Positions 49,201-60,929 of a DNA stretch of 64,000 bases are shown here, piece after piece; the stretch's first letter is position 1, and each line of letters opens with the position of its first letter. The stretch is from Vitis vinifera (lineage: Eukaryota > Streptophyta > Magnoliopsida > Vitales > Vitaceae), in NCBI RefSeq assembly GCF_030704535.1, contig NC_081818.1:2617001-2681000 (forward strand), read 5' to 3'. The notes beneath the pieces were generated by a model. That model was not told where the DNA came from and ran no database searches. It saw only the letters and a list, made by a program, of their open reading frames with translations. The translations under genes were made by a program, and so were the position numbers.

Positions 49201-49760
49201 ATTATTATCGTATCCTTAAAATCAACTCGTATACAAGTAAAAATATGAAAGATAAGATCATTTTTTTTCAAAAAAATACATCAACTAGAATAAAATCATT
49301 AATAATGTCATTTAGGGTTTAATCCTTGCGTTGTGTAACCATAGCATGAGATTGATTTGCTTGCATAAAATTTAGTTAACTTACTCCTTGTATCATAAGA
49401 TGTTTAGGCAAATATTAATAGAGTAAATTAAATTAATGTTCTAATAATTTTATAAGAATTAAAATTATAAAAATCAAGCTTCATTTTTGTCTTTCAATTT
49501 TGGAATTTTATCTTATTTTTCCTTAAAGGCAAAAATAATAATAATTAATAATATATCCACACAAATATGTTAAGTTGTAATTAGAAATAAATTCACAACG
49601 ATTATCTTTATTCAAAAATTGGAAAAAAGATGTTTAAAAAATAATAATAATTTAAACTTGTAGGGGTATTTAAGTAATTTAAGCTAAAATGTTGCCACTA
49701 ATAGCAAATTTTCTTTATTTTGCCGCTGGTTTTAAGTCGGTGTTTTTCTCTGACATTTCA
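46267..49760. other. AT-rich intergenic region upstream of GLP8
   Basis: About 3.5 kb with no gene, RNA gene or clear transposon end that I can defend. A purine-rich, G-rich stretch lies at 47640-47960. TATA-like CTATAAAAGC near 48770 and several A/T tracts suggest old retroelement debris, unproven. Confidence 0.35.
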
Positions 49761-52700
49761 GGAATGAAAGACAAACGGAAAACAGAGAAAACGTTTTCTG
49801 TGGTTTCCCAAACCGAGAAGCAGCAATTTTCCATCATCAGAATTCGAACTTGAACAAACGATTCTACACAATCTTCATTGATAGGGCCACATAAATGCTG
49901 GTTTTTGATTCAGATTGTGTTTTAAACAGATTTTGACGCCAAAACTGTGTCGTTTTGAAGGTATCCGAAATGGGTTTCGCTGAAGTTGGGGTTTGCGTTA
50001 GGTTCCGATGATGGTTGTTTTGAGGGATTTGCTGCATGGGTTTTTCTGGGTTTTGGATTTCCGGAGTGGGTTGTTTTGTGTTTTCTGGTTTTGATCATTT
50101 ATCAGTTCAGAAAGTTGATGTTTTAGAGAAAATTTAGGGTTTTTCGGGTGTTTTTTTTTTTTTTCCTTAGAGATGAGCAAGTTTACTGGGTTTGATGGCG
50201 GTGAGGCTCGCTATTGCTCTGATGATGATCAAAACATTGATATTGATGTTGCTCTTTCTTACATTGTAAGGGTTTTTATTTTTCTAAACTTTTTTCTAAT
50301 TTTTGTGTAGTTTGAATAAATATCTATTTATTCATTCTCTTAATACTTTGGATGTAAGTGATATGTTCAAATTTATTTGTTTGCTTATTTAATTTATTTT
50401 TGAATGTTTAGGTGTGTTTTTGGGGTGTTTGATTGGTGGGAAAATAAAATGGAAGAAAAAGAAAAAGATGATAAATGTATTGATTCCCCAAAGGTGCCAA
50501 GATTAACATCAACTCAGCCTAGTAGTTGTATTAGGACCATTTTCCCCCCTGCTTGGCTGCTGAGGAAACTTTGAAGAAGAAAATGATTAAAATTATAAAT
50601 TTCTTGGTTTATGTTATTTTAGTTAAAAAGAAAAAAGAATAAAAAAGATACTAGTAAAACTCTCAACTTCAGTTGAAAGGGGTATTTTCATGGTATGAAG
50701 AATTGGAGATTCAAACTTGTGGTTTATTCTCTTTCCTGCCTTGTCCTTGGCAACTAAACAGAGTACTCTGGAAGTAGTGTTGTTAAGAAAGGAGCAAGAT
50801 TTAGGAATTGGAGGTGTGGTTTTAAGGCAGTGTTTGACTGTAGAAGCCTAAATTTTATTTACTCGGATTCCTCATACCAGTTTAAGAGATCATATCTGTT
50901 TTGAGGCTCTTCCTTTGCAAATTCAATCATGTTGATTTAGTAATTTAAAACAATGAAAATAAAAATGATAGGTGGGAATGATTTGCTCGCTGTTTTTTCT
51001 AATCTTAATTGCAGTTAATTAAAAATATTAGACATGTAAAGCAATCCTGTAAGCAGTAAGGACATTATTTGTCTCCATAAGTTACATTGAGTTGCTTCTC
51101 CCATCTTTTAAAAATTTATGGACATTACTCAACTGGAAGAACCCTAGATTACTGGATTTGATCAGTTCTTTTATTCTTCTTGAATATTTTCCATATTGGG
51201 ATACCAATACAATAGTACAAGGAAGTTCTCAGGACATGAGACCACTTCTTTGGCATTCAGTTTCAAATTCTTAAGTACTACAAATCTGTGATTCTACTTG
51301 TCTATCATGTTCATACCATAAAATGTATTGTTATATGTTCTCATTATTATATATCATATCACATTATTAATATATGTATAATATATAGAATATTTATCAT
51401 TCATAAGATTATGGAGTGTGTGCGCGTGTATAACCATTAATTTTTCGCATTTTTTTAGATATATTCTTGCTTATTTTGTGTCTTCTTCTCCAAATTTTTA
51501 TAGTAGGTAAAAAAATAATTCAAGGATTCTAGTGTTTCCATGAAATCCTTTTCCAATCCCTACATTATCTTTTCTGCTTGTATAAAAGGCAAGCATGCTC
51601 AATTTCATTCAATTTCAGCTCCATTTTGTGTCAAAAAGATAACCAATTAGTGCATGTAGTGTATTTCTTGACCGGTGTTTTTAAAAGCTATTGAGGCTTA
51701 TGCCTTAAGGCTTGCATCAAGGTGAGGCATTGTGAATTAGCCTTGAGGCTAAACCTTATTATTGGCTTATTGTGAGTTTTAACCTTGAGGCTATAGTCAC
51801 GAAGTTGTTAAGGCTTAAGACTCAAATACTCAATGGGTTCTTATGGGTTTGGGGGCTTTTTACGTTTTTCACATATATTTTATAAGTGGCTTTAGCCTCA
51901 ATAATCAATGGTTTTAACGTGTCTTGTGCTTTTGTATACTTTTGTTATAGATTAATAAGTTAGTCTTGACGAAAGGTTGGGTTAAAACCTTTTACAAGAT
52001 AAGGGCCAAAAAAGAAAAAAATAAATAAAATAAAAAAAAAGGAAGGAAAAAGAGAGATTGAGAAGAAATAAAGGAGTCGTTGGTTGCAATAGTGGCTAGG
52101 TTTATATATAATTATTTCTTATCATTGATAAATAAAGATAAAAGCTAATTAGATATGATGATGATTCCTTGGCCTAACAATGATAGTGATGGTGGTGCTG
52201 AAGTTTATTTGATGGAGCTATGATAGAGAGTTAGATGTTGGAAGAGAGAAAGTTAAACTAAATTGAATACTATTGAAAATAGCAAACAATTAAATTTTCG
52301 TATTATTAATTTTATGGTTTTCATTTATTTCTATTTATGCAACTTTATTAGTAATGTTTTGATTTATTTATTTGTATTAAAGTTGAGGCTTGCCCCTTGC
52401 CTCAAAGCTTAGACGTCATTCTCCCTTAACACTTAGGCCTCACTGCACCTCAAGGCATAGGCCTTGCCTCGTTTGGGCAAAACGCCTCAATTCCGCCTTT
52501 GGTCTTTTAGAACATTGTTTTTCATTGATTGATGCATCCTGAGGTCCACTGACACAGAACCCATTTGATACTCTTGATGTGATGTTTTGGGGATTAGTTC
52601 ATTTTTACCCACTTATCAGCGCTCTCCTCTTATGTGGTCTCACCAAAGGACTCCACAGAAAGTTCAGATCCAAAACATTTCCAAACCTAGCAATCTCCCG

Positions 52701-53165
52701 TCGAAGGTTTTTTTCCATTTTTCTTCTTATTAGTTCTTCTGCAGGAATGAGCAAACTGTGGATCACTTCTTTCTTCTAGGTGAATAATTCTATTTTACGT
52801 TATCCTTTGGTGTATGTTTCTGAACAGGGAGCCCATCAGAGTTCTGTAGTTCTCTCAAGTGGACTTACATGCTTCAATCACTCCACCACTGCCTGTATCA
52901 AGGACTTCTTCTGCGGATAGTTCAATTAAATTTCATACTTCAGGGGAATCTGCCAAATTCTAGGTCTGATCAGAAAAGTCTGAAGGTTCGGATTAAAGTG
53001 GGCTCAGATAATATAAAGGCTCAAAGAAATGCTGCTATTTATAGTGGTCTTGGTCTTGTTACATCTCCATCTTCCTCATCGGAGGATAGCCCTTCAGAAT
53101 GTGAAGGGAATTTCCCTGAATCTCAAGAAACCCAGGGTGAATCTCCCTCCAGCATTATTAAGGTG
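49761..53165 (+). pseudogene. Fragment of a CW-type zinc-finger protein gene
   Basis: Plus-strand remnant of a plant CW-domain zinc-finger protein gene (large nuclear protein). A leader-like region from 49761 precedes an exon at 50173-50265, with Met-Ser-Lys...CSDDDQNIDIDVALSYI and a clean GTAAGG donor. After a ~2.5-kb intron an acceptor (GAACAG, 52822-52827) leads to a second exon, where SITPPLPVSRTSSADSS and, in another frame, KSLKVRIKVGSDN, AAIYSGLGL and SPSSSSEDSPSECEGN are readable; these are signature segments of the family's N-terminal part. The frame is broken more than once, and the CW domain itself is absent. It ends where an NEDD8-enzyme fragment on the other strand begins. A 5-prime gene fragment, not a working gene. 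Confidence 0.7.
51667..52525. mobile_element. hAT-like nonautonomous element in the CW-gene intron
   Basis: Left end TGTTTTTAAAAGCTATTGAG and right end, read on the other strand, TGTTCTAAAAGACC...GAATTGAGGC are alike. Both sides are rich in GAGGC/GCCTC words (AAGGCTTGCATCAAGG; GGCATAGGCCTTGCC). About 860 bp, noncoding. Target duplication not resolved. Confidence 0.45.
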
Positions 53166-53215
53166 AATTTCTTCCAATATTTTAAATATCATGTTTGCAT
53201 TTCTCTATGTTGGAC

Positions 53216-53577
53216 AGGTTTCCAATCTTCTCGTAAAATGTTGAGGCAAACATTTCCTTCCAAGTTGATGTTGGATGGTAGACCTTGGTCTTGCATTTGA
53301 CTTTCGAAGCTTCATGTGGATAGATAGAGTTTACTTGGAAAGAGAAATTAAATGTGCCACCTAAATAGTATCCTTCATCAGGTCGAATTGCAACTTCAAA
53401 GTTCATCAGATCATCCTTTCCATTGGGGAATAATATGGAACATGATTTGGGTAGGTTCAACTCACTGATATCTTTATGAAGTTGCAATTCTCCAGCAGTT
53501 TGCTTCTTGACGGGTTCCCTGCCATTGGCACTCTCAGCAATTTCTCTCTGTCCCTCCTTTACTTTAAAAAGCTTAAT
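53216..53577 (-). pseudogene. NEDD8-conjugating enzyme (RCE1/UBC12-like) fragment
   Basis: From [79 protein letters not shown], which is the N-terminal two thirds of the NEDD8 E2 that charges cullins (RCE1/UBC12). After KVYHP the frame shifts, but the region around the active-site Cys (EGNVCLN) is still recognisable; the C-terminal third is missing. There is no intron within the fragment, which would fit a cDNA-derived copy if the parent has introns here (not checkable here). It sits between a sacsin fragment (same strand) and a CW-gene fragment (opposite strand). Confidence 0.85.
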
Positions 53578-53659
53578 CATAGCTCCTGACTGGGAATACA
53601 CAGCAAGAGAAACACTGAAAATTTTTATCAGACCCACCAGCGAAAATAATGGATACTGG

Positions 53660-54194
53660 TGGGCAAGTACATTGAGATAAAAAGAGGCGAGTCGGGAGCA
53701 GATGGCAGGAGGTGGTCCCCATAAGCCTTCAGAGCCAGATTAATGGTACGGCCTAGAGTTGGCTCAATAGTAGAGCTTGAAGGTCTTCTTCTTGGTTTTT
53801 GAATTTCCAACACCATTTCAATGTAGGAATCACGAACACAAGACATCAGTTCTCTGTTCCAAGCTTCAATTAACAGATTTTCAGCATCAGGCCGTGCCTC
53901 AACTGCAGCTTCTCTATCCTAGCATTTAAAGAGATAACGACCTCCATTGTGACGGACGTGGAAACATCCAATAACAGTGACAGGCATGTTTATGTCACTG
54001 GACAAAGGAAGAGGACACATAATGGAGTTTGAGTTTGATAGATAAGAGTCAGCAGGATGGCCATTCCGGGATATATGTGCTGCAACTCCAGCAACAGGAG
54101 TCAAGTTGTAAGCCAAATACCGCTTATCAAGAGCCATATTTCTTGTTTGCCCAGAACCCAATAGCCAAGGAGATCGTATCCATTGTATAAGCAT
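53660..54194 (-). pseudogene. Sacsin-like protein fragment
   Basis: Minus-strand coding sequence with RSPWLLGSGQTRNMALDKRY, LAYNLTPVAGVAAHISRNG, MPVTVIGCF, VRHNGGRYLFK, then (after an in-frame stop) EAWNRELMSCVRDSYIEMVL and INLALKAYGDH. These segments match plant sacsin-like giant proteins (HATPase/HSP90-like repeats), here only ~170 codons from the middle. An internal fragment with no start or end of its own, next to element D's terminus and in the same direction as it. Confidence 0.75.
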
Positions 54195-54229
54195 GACGTC
54201 TTATCAAATAAAAAATCCTCCAAAAAAAG

Positions 54230-54826
54230 ATTCTCTTAAGCCCAAATTGAAGTGCATTCAAGTCTCATGCCAAAATAAAATAAGAATTAAAATCAATAAA
54301 GGTAATGAAATTGAAAACTAAAACTAATTAAAATTATGCAATTAAAAACATTAAGCCTATTATGGGTACACCAAAAAATAAAAAATAAAAAAAAATAAAT
54401 TAAGATATCATTTTACGCAATTAATAACATCAATCTCATGCAATATTCTATAAAATAAATAAATAAATAATAACTAAATAATAAATAAATAAATAAGAAA
54501 TCAAGTACATCGCAAGTGTTAAAAATGCAAATAATGTAAATTATGTAAGTCATGTAGGAATTACCGAAAAGGTGACATAGGTGGGCCAGGATGCCTAAGT
54601 GGGTCAAGATGTGCCTAAATGGGCTTAGGGTGTCTAAGTGAGCCTAAGTCTAAATCGAGACTGCCAAATATCACAATAAGGGGTTAGATAATCCCTCAAC
54701 CAGAGTCTCCAAGGTGGTTCAAAAAAGTAAGTAGTATGAGTAGGTATAGGCCACCAAGGAACTACTATGGAGCATTGGAAATAAACTTAAAGACATGTGC
54801 TAAAAGGACAAAATTGAAGGTCTATT
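54230..54826 (-). mobile_element. Element D: terminus of the A/B/C family
   Basis: Minus-strand sequence matches the first ~600 bp of elements B and C. Landmarks: GGACAAAATTGAAGGTCTA at its end, ACTTAAAGACATGTGCTAAA, CCACCAAGGAACTACTATGG and a run of TGGGCCAAG-like words. The very end is decayed and the opposite terminus was not found, so no target repeat can be given. As in element C, the conserved terminus is followed inward by host-gene fragments (sacsin, NEDD8 E2, perhaps the CW gene). Fossil and partial. Confidence 0.65.
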
Positions 54827-54932
54827 AGTCCATTGGTAGATTTTCTTATGAAATGCTCTTGATTGATTATATTGTATGTATTCAATTCTTTTCATTTGTT
54901 TTTGTTAGAAAGTACTTTTCTTTTCTTTAGAC

Positions 54933-55382
54933 TTGGTGCATATCTTAAACGGTTTCAAGTTTAATTTGTTAATGAGTGTGTTTACTCGGGCACCAATGGC
55001 AGCTGGTCTACCCTTTCTTAATCCATACAAGAATAAGGATGTTGATTTCAGTCATGGTGTTAACTTTGCAATTGCCGGCTCTACCATCATGCCCACGACT
55101 TCCCCCACCCATGACCACATAATTCTGTCATCTGTCACCCTAGTTCACTTGAGATACAACTCCAATGGATGTCTAGGCATCTCAGATAAAGGTAATGGGA
55201 TATTTAACTTGATTAAGCAAGACTCATCCATTGATCTTTTAGCTGATACGAAACTTGTGCTTTACAGACTGTGCAGAGAAGCTTGCTCCCTTCATGGTTG
55301 GGATATTGGAGGCAATGACTATAATTGCAATGTAATTTTCTCCTATTTTGTAATATTTAAGTGGGTGTTTAATAAAATTTAA
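54933..55382 (+). pseudogene. GDSL esterase/lipase fragment
   Basis: Open for about 149 codons. AAGLPFLNPYKNKDVDFSHG and VNFAIAGSTIMP match the second exon region of plant GDSL lipases, and GGNDYN is the block III motif (oxyanion Gly-x-Asn). The block I GDS nucleophile motif, signal peptide and C-terminal Asp-x-x-His block are all missing, and the stretch between the two matching parts is diverged. The initial Met is not a natural start. It abuts element D's terminus on the left and a MITE-like element on the right. Secreted-esterase gene remnant, nonfunctional. Confidence 0.7.
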
Positions 55383-55930
55383 TGTTTATTACTTAATAAC
55401 TTAAGTAGACTTTAAATTTAACTATTATTAAGTTGTTAACTTAAAAATTATTAATATTTATTTTTTATTGTAAGTATCGAGTTTTTCGTGTAAAATTAAC
55501 TTAAAGTATAATTTTGTAAAATTAAATCATTAAATTGACATATTTAACCTCATTAATTCTAACTAATATTTATTTCATTGATTTTAATTCATATTTATTT
55601 TTATTAATTTTAAACAATATATTTATTTATAAAAAATCATATTTAAAATACTTTACCCATATAAGATGACCATAAAATATTTATTATAAAAAAAATGAGT
55701 CATTGATATGAAATTATAATGGTAATATATACTCTAATTAGTATGGAAATATAAAGTAAAAATGATTTGAAATTAAGAATAAGTGAATTATTTTAACATA
55801 TTACTTAAAATTCAAAATAACTTTAAATTATAATATTAAGTTATTTTACGAGTTACATTTAATTTATTTAATGACTTAATTAAGTTATTAAGTCATATTA
55901 AGTGAATAAGTTGATTTTTCAAACAACCTC
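55362..55930. mobile_element. MITE-like element (~570 bp)
   Basis: Ends GGGTGTTTAATAAAATTTAA and, on the other strand, GGTTGTTTGAAAAATCAACT. AT-rich, noncoding, with many TTATTAAGTCATT-type words. A truncated relative is fused to GLP2 at 7867-8260. hAT-like ends, target repeat not resolved. Confidence 0.5.
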
Positions 55931-57103
55931 TAAATATAATAATGTCAATCATTTTTCATGAACCGGTTGTCAATAGATAGCCAACTACTTGTGCCTTACA
56001 GTACGTAGTTGAAAAATCCTTGGTAAGTTCTAGGTTGCCTCAGATTGATGAAAATTTGGGATAAATTTAAAGATTTGGAAAAAAATTGGAGATTTTCTGC
56101 TATGCTCATTGGGCTTGCCACAGTTACAAAAGCTTTGACTATTATTCTAATTTAAAGTCTTGAGATAATGTCCTGGTGAGAATCAAGAAACCCTTCCCAT
56201 GAAAAAATACCAATTAATTAGATAAAGTCTTGAGATTAGCCTATTTTAATTTATATGGTAGGCAGATAGACTTTCTAAGTCTTCAATGGATAGCATTTTT
56301 CTACCGTAAAGATTGAACCATTCTTAAACAACTACACCCATTTCTCATCCTTTTTTCCACAACTCATGCTCTAGACTTCAGAGTGGATTCTACGTAATCT
56401 TCGGGTTTTAGGACTTCTTCCAGGGTAAAGCTAAGGAGTAATCTGTGGACAGACAATATATACTCAGTTTGTGATTAGTGTCATGACCCATTAGATCATT
56501 ATGAGAAGCTGGGGTCTGAAGTTTGTTCCATGACTGCAAATGTACTTTCCTCCCACTTGTTATCAGCATGGGGTATATGAAGAAAACTTCAGATGAAGCA
56601 AAATGGCATCTTTCCATTTCTGAAATTTAAGAAGTTGTAGCATTAGGACTTGCCTAATGTTCCTTTTATTTATCACCAATTCTGCCATAGCAGTATGCTC
56701 GAAGGAACAGTATAGAAGTTTCTGGACAACTTGTTAAGTATTGCTTCTTAGTCAATATGATGCAGATCCTGCATATAATCAATTGAGCAGCTGGGATTTG
56801 TCATCCAGATCTTTTTTACAAGCGAAATCTAGCTCAAAGAGTTGGATAAGATTTTTTTAAACAAAGAAAGAGGCTAATCCAGGATATTGTATAGAGATGG
56901 AGACAGAAAAAGATGGTTTAACAGACAAACTGCTTTATTTTAATATTAAGACCAAAGTCCACATCCAAAGAGCTACAAAATAAACCCTCTTACTATGTTA
57001 TGGTTATGATGAGGGAACATAACAAATGCTTACTTAAAAAAAGACTAAGAAAACCAATGGTTCTTAGCTTCTAGAGGTATATATTTTGCTAGTGGTTGTC
57101 CCA
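55931..57103. other. 3-prime flank of GLP9
   Basis: Gene-free beta-type flank, matching 8261-9425. Minus-strand AATAAA at 56934-56939. Confidence 0.55.
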
Positions 57104-57887
57104 CTAGAACCTTGACTGAAGGTAGCTAACCACTTTCTTGTCCAACTGGAAGGCCCTTGTGAGAACATCAGGATTGATGGGTGGATCTGATCCAAATACT
57201 GCATTGGCTATGGTGATAACACCTGGATTTTGGCTGCTCAGACCAGCAATGGCTACTGCCTTAGTCTTCCCAACATTGAATTGGAAGTGAATGAGACCAA
57301 TAGGAAACACAAAAACATCCCCCTTGTTGAGGACTTTGCTAATGAATCGGTTTTCGGTGTTGGATGTGACAAAGCCAACGTAGAGGGTTCCCTCCAAGAC
57401 AGTTAGGATCTCGGTGGCACGAGGGTGAGTGTGAGGAGGGTTTTGGCCATATGGTTCATAGTCAATACGAACCATGGATATGCCAAGAGTGTTGAGTCCC
57501 TTTATTTTGTCAACATTTACAGTAGTGACATTTGAGGCTACTGCATTTGATGTGTTTCCTGGCTTATCCAGGCCTGAAAAGAAGAAATCCTCAGCGACGG
57601 TCAGGTTTGGGTCCTTGCAGAACTTTCCATTCACAAATACTGCATAAGAAGGGATAAAGAAATTAAAGAAAGATCACTAGTATCAAACCATATTCACCAT
57701 ATCAATAAAAAGAGTAGCTCTGAAAATAGCTATAAGATCAATGAGTTACTAAAGAAATACCAGCATCCTTGGGCTCATCAATAGCAACACAGGTGTCCTG
57801 CAGTGGGCTTGGATCAGAGGCAGAGGCAAGAGAGGAAACCAATGCCACGAGGGCAACAGTTACCAGGAAACTAACACCCTTCTTCAT
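57104..57887 (-). CDS. GLP: Germin-like protein GLP9, two exons, intact (beta type)
   Basis: Exon 1 57761-57887, exon 2 57104-57639, 220 residues, TAG stop. Exon 1 protein identical to GLP3/5/6, with one silent change. Exon 2: DPNLTVAED (Asn for Lys, shared only with GLP12), [41 protein letters not shown]. Metal ligands, Cys pair, sequons and KGD intact. TATA box at 57976-57982. Upstream (57888-60072) and downstream flanks are beta-type, and the block GLP9-GLP10 is a paralogue of GLP5-GLP6 without element A. Confidence 0.95.
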
Positions 57888-57982
57888 TGTTAGAGTAGTA
57901 TCTCCAACAATCACAAATCTTTGTGTTGAGAGCTAGAGGTGAGGTGTGAGAAATTTTGCATGGGAAACATGTCAATTTATAG

Positions 57983-60072
57983 ACGAGAGTCCTTGAATTA
58001 GTCTTTTGTTTTACTAGTATATGACATGCATAGACTAACTGAGTCTTCAATGAATAGCTCTTTTTTAAAAAGAACTTTCAATGATGAATGGTTCTTCAAC
58101 AACTACTCGTAAGTGTTTTTCTTTCTCGGTTACTTATCTAGAAGATTGTGTGCAAAAACTAAACTCCAGCTGTGTTAGACATCTTCAACTTAGTATCAAT
58201 CTGCATGTAGAGGAAGTGTTTTACAAAGATCTAGGTTCAGAAGGCTATGCCGAAATTAAGTCAAAGTATTCAGGTTGCATTAATTAGTAGCATATAATAC
58301 AGCAGAGCTTCTTATTTTCCCAGTACCCAAAATTTGAAAACCCTTAAAAGTGGTTTATGGACAATCAAATAGAACATTGTAGAGTAAGTGCAGGCTAAGA
58401 CTAGACAATAACTTAGACACGATCACCTCTCTCCCTTTCTGCATTGCCTTAGTCAATTTTCGAGGCATAAATGCATAGAAAATTATGTACCAATAGAAAA
58501 CCTCCAGAGGTTTTAGCATTCTTGGAGTCACCTTCTTTCTTTAATTGCTTCTGATCATCAATTGCCAAACTCAAATTTTGGGTGCTCCCATTTTTCTTTT
58601 TCAATTTTGTAATTATGTTGAATTGTTTAATTAGTACAAGATTTCCAGCATTTTCATGAGCTTACATTTTGATTGATCTAGCATATTAAGTTGGACAACA
58701 TATCTAAGAAAATAAAATTACATCATCTAGGAAATAAAAAACCCGAACCCGTGTCAATCTACTATATTTTGATATTATTAATTTGAAATAATTTTTTTTT
58801 AATTTTTACTAACAAGTAGTCAAAATCATAAATTTAACTTTTTTAAAAAAAAATTATAAACCCTTCTTGTGGAGTCATCAAAATACAATAAAAAATTCTT
58901 AGTATCGAGAACCTTTGACTTTAAAGTAATATGAACAAAAACAAAACAAACCTTTGACTTTAAAGTGATATGAACAAAAACAAAACAAATGTTAATATTT
59001 TGTAGCAAAAGTTATTGTTTCACACGAATATCCTAAAGAAAAAATTCTCATATAAAATACTCATTTGATCCAACTCCTATCTAATTATTTTTTTGTTGTT
59101 AATAAAATAATGTGTGTGGATGTGATCATGTCCTTTCAAGAAAATTCATTTTAGATCATTAATCTTGTTATTTCTCAAAATAAAATAACACCAAAATTAA
59201 GATATTCAAAATTTTTATTAGATTTAAAACAAAAGAACTTGCCAAATCCAAGTAACCATAAATCCTAAATACCATGAAACAAAAGAAAGCTGGTTGCAAA
59301 CAACAATAATAGATAAACAAATAAAGAAACAAGCATCTCTTCTTCATTTTTCTTTTTCTTTTTTTCTCTTTTTTAATTTATTTATTTATTATTATTATTA
59401 TATTTATATTTGTACTACTTCACTTTAAGAATAAAAATATACGAGATGGCTACCTATGTGGATGATGTTGGGATTGTGAAACCTGAATTAGTTTTGTTGT
59501 GTTTCCCTTGAGATGTTGGGGGGAGAATTTTTATTTTTTTTTCTTATGAATGATGAGTTTACCTCCATTATATATTTAACCTTATTATGTTTTTTGGGTG
59601 TTTTTAGAGGATGCAACTACAATTGAGAAGAGTTTTTTTTAGAGTTTTATCATTATACTCCTCTTTTCTTTGACAATTGGATTCTTGAGTGTTGGTGCAC
59701 TTCGTGAATATAGGGATCACATTGAGTGTTGAATCATGTTAAAAATCTCGTGCTTAATTTTCTACTCATATGTGTGCATGATTTGATTAACATATAAAAC
59801 TAGGATTTTTTGTTGTTCTCTAGTCAAGAAAGATTTGTAAAGTACTTTTGATTATCCTTACAATCTTCCACCCCATCTTTTGCATAGCAATTAAATAGAG
59901 AAAGACAATTAAATATGATAAGAGTGAAATAATAAACATATGATTTTATTATTATTATTATTTTGGTTATAAGCATGATTAGTCTTAAAATACTTATAAT
60001 AAATGCATATAACATTTTAAATATCTTATTCACAGAGGTAATAGATGGAATTAAGATGAGTATTAGTTTACA
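57983..60072. other. Upstream region of GLP9
   Basis: Gene-free; homologous to the upstream regions of GLP3 and GLP5. About 140 bp present near 29640-29780 are missing here (near 58412). The right end joins directly to the GLP10 flank, preserving the empty site of element A (60073-60085). Confidence 0.5.
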
Positions 60073-60929
60073 TCTCACAAACCATATCCTAGCTTGTACA
60101 TATAAAAACTTGGTATTTACATAAATTATTTTTCCATGTTACAACCACTAAAAGTTAAACTTGGAGTAATTAAGGACAACCAATCAAATATCATGAAGGC
60201 AATTTGATACTGGGATTAGGACTTAGGAGGATACATTAGAATTACTAGACACTCATTTCATAAAACCTTGTTTGTGAGAGTTTCTTAAACATTAAAAATA
60301 GTATTTGAAGGTAAATACTATTTGACTAGGATTTTTATACTTGCAGCCTCCCCTATCTGAGCAATCAGCTCAAATGTTTATTTATGGTTTTTGATAGTGA
60401 ATTTATTTATGTATTATGAGAGAAAGGGATGCTTAACAAACACATTGAAACTAAGCTGTTAGGTTGTCTCCAACAGTCCCAATCTGTGTCTCCTGGTGAG
60501 AAGTGAAAAACCTCGGATACCAAAAATGTCAAATTTATTACATACTAGTCCTTAGATTAGTCTATGTTTTATGTATACATGAGTAAGCAAATAGGCCTGC
60601 AAGTGATCATCCTGGGTTTTAAGAATTATTCCAGGGTAATCTATCAAGCAACTGGGACTTATTGTCCAGTTTTTAACAAGTAAAATATCAAAGATTTGGA
60701 TAAGATTTTTTTAGACAAACATAGGCTAATCCTGGGTATAATATTGAGAGATAGAGGTACAGAAAAAAAAAAAAAAGATGGGTAACAGACAAACTGCATT
60801 ATTTTAGTAGTATGGCCAAAGTCCACACCAAAATTACAAAATAAACCCTCTAAATCATTATACTTGAAAACAAGCAGACCAATGGTTCATATATAGCTTC
60901 TTTATGTATATAGTTTCTTAGTTGTCCCA
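60073..60929 (-). other. 3-prime flank of GLP10, with two empty insertion sites
   Basis: Homologous to 36018-37022. Shows the unoccupied targets of element A (CATAT, about 60081-60085) and of the solo LTR (GGGAT, 60426-60430). The polyadenylation signal of GLP10 reads AATAAT instead of AATAAA (near 60799). No gene. Confidence 0.6.
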
